Assembly: GCF_030248535.1 (NCBI RefSeq) | Contig: NZ_JAHGAJ010000009.1 | Span: forward strand, 25,031-89,030 | Reading direction: 5' to 3' | Source: Vibrio sp. D404a | GTDB taxonomy: Bacteria > Pseudomonadota > Gammaproteobacteria > Enterobacterales > Vibrionaceae | DNA: 64,000 nt | Part shown: positions 63,869-64,000 of the stretch, in pieces | Layout: each line of letters starts with the position of its first letter | Position numbering within the stretch: the first letter of the stretch is position 1 | Position numbers and translations under genes: made by a program | Notes under the pieces: generated by a model | The model's database searches: none | What the model was told of the DNA's origin: nothing | Seen by the model: only the letters and a program-made list of their open reading frames with translations

Positions 63869-64000
63869 AATTCTTTCTTCTCTGATTTTCTTTCAGAAAA
63901 GTAATCTGGAAAGCTGTTTCTGTTCTCTAAACTCATTCAAGTGTTCTTGTTTGCCTCTGCTTTTTAAAGCGGAAACAATAGTTTTGAGTCCATCAAAACC
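63869..64000 (-). other. 23S-5S spacer (partial)
   Basis: 132 bases upstream of the 5S gene in the transcribed direction. No tRNA is visible. It contains the hairpin GCTTTTTAAAGC-like segment near 63959. The 23S rRNA 3' end would lie beyond base 64000. Confidence 0.6.

Overview
The window looks like chromosomal DNA from a marine Vibrio. CqsA and CqsS are close to the Vibrio cholerae autoinducer synthase and receptor, PpsA, PpsR, RimK and the C-P lyase proteins are of the gammaproteobacterial type, and a 5S rRNA gene with a tRNA-Ser(UGA) lies at the right edge. No insertion sequence, prophage or CRISPR array is visible. Several genes here lie on the second chromosome in related vibrios, so chromosome 2 is a reasonable but unproven placement.

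Left part (1-13.6 kb): mostly single genes. They encode an ABM-fold monooxygenase, a Nudix hydrolase, a lyase-like lipoprotein, a long RluA-type pseudouridine synthase, an exported alpha/beta hydrolase, a membrane AraC regulator, a NhaC-family transporter (probably the methionine transporter MetT, because four tandem MetJ-like boxes precede it), a hydratase, a metallo-beta-lactamase-fold hydrolase and an SgrR-type regulator. Divergent from SgrR is a 28-codon open frame with a strong ribosome site, followed by a terminator-like hairpin. This mirrors the sgrR/sgrS-sgrT arrangement of enterobacteria.

Middle part (14-31.4 kb): rimK with a retropepsin-like partner; a giant BvgS-like hybrid kinase with three tandem periplasmic solute-binding domains, divergent from a double-receiver histidine kinase; small metabolic and envelope genes; an unannotatably short but well-formed 52-aa gene; glutaredoxin 2; and an arylamine N-acetyltransferase/FMN reductase pair.

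A compact five-gene operon at 31.57-33.78 kb encodes only small exported proteins: an Ig-like one, a coiled-coil one, two related disulphide-containing subunits and an AT-rich orphan. A hairpin sits after the presumed main subunit. No usher or known assembly protein is present. It is the best candidate for an undescribed surface or secretion system.

Right part: divergent ppsR and ppsA; an outer-membrane protein with a serine hydrolase and divergent AraC regulator; a MATE pump; a complete C-P lyase cluster (phnCDEFGHIJKLMNP plus a hexapeptide acyltransferase, no phnO) with two PhnF-like operators and a possible Pho box; a cystine-related group (YheO-like regulator, RidA, TcyP-like carrier, CoA-disulphide-reductase-like flavoprotein); the CAI-1 quorum-sensing pair cqsS/cqsA; a quinone oxidoreductase; tRNA-Ser; and 5S rRNA with part of the 23S-5S spacer.
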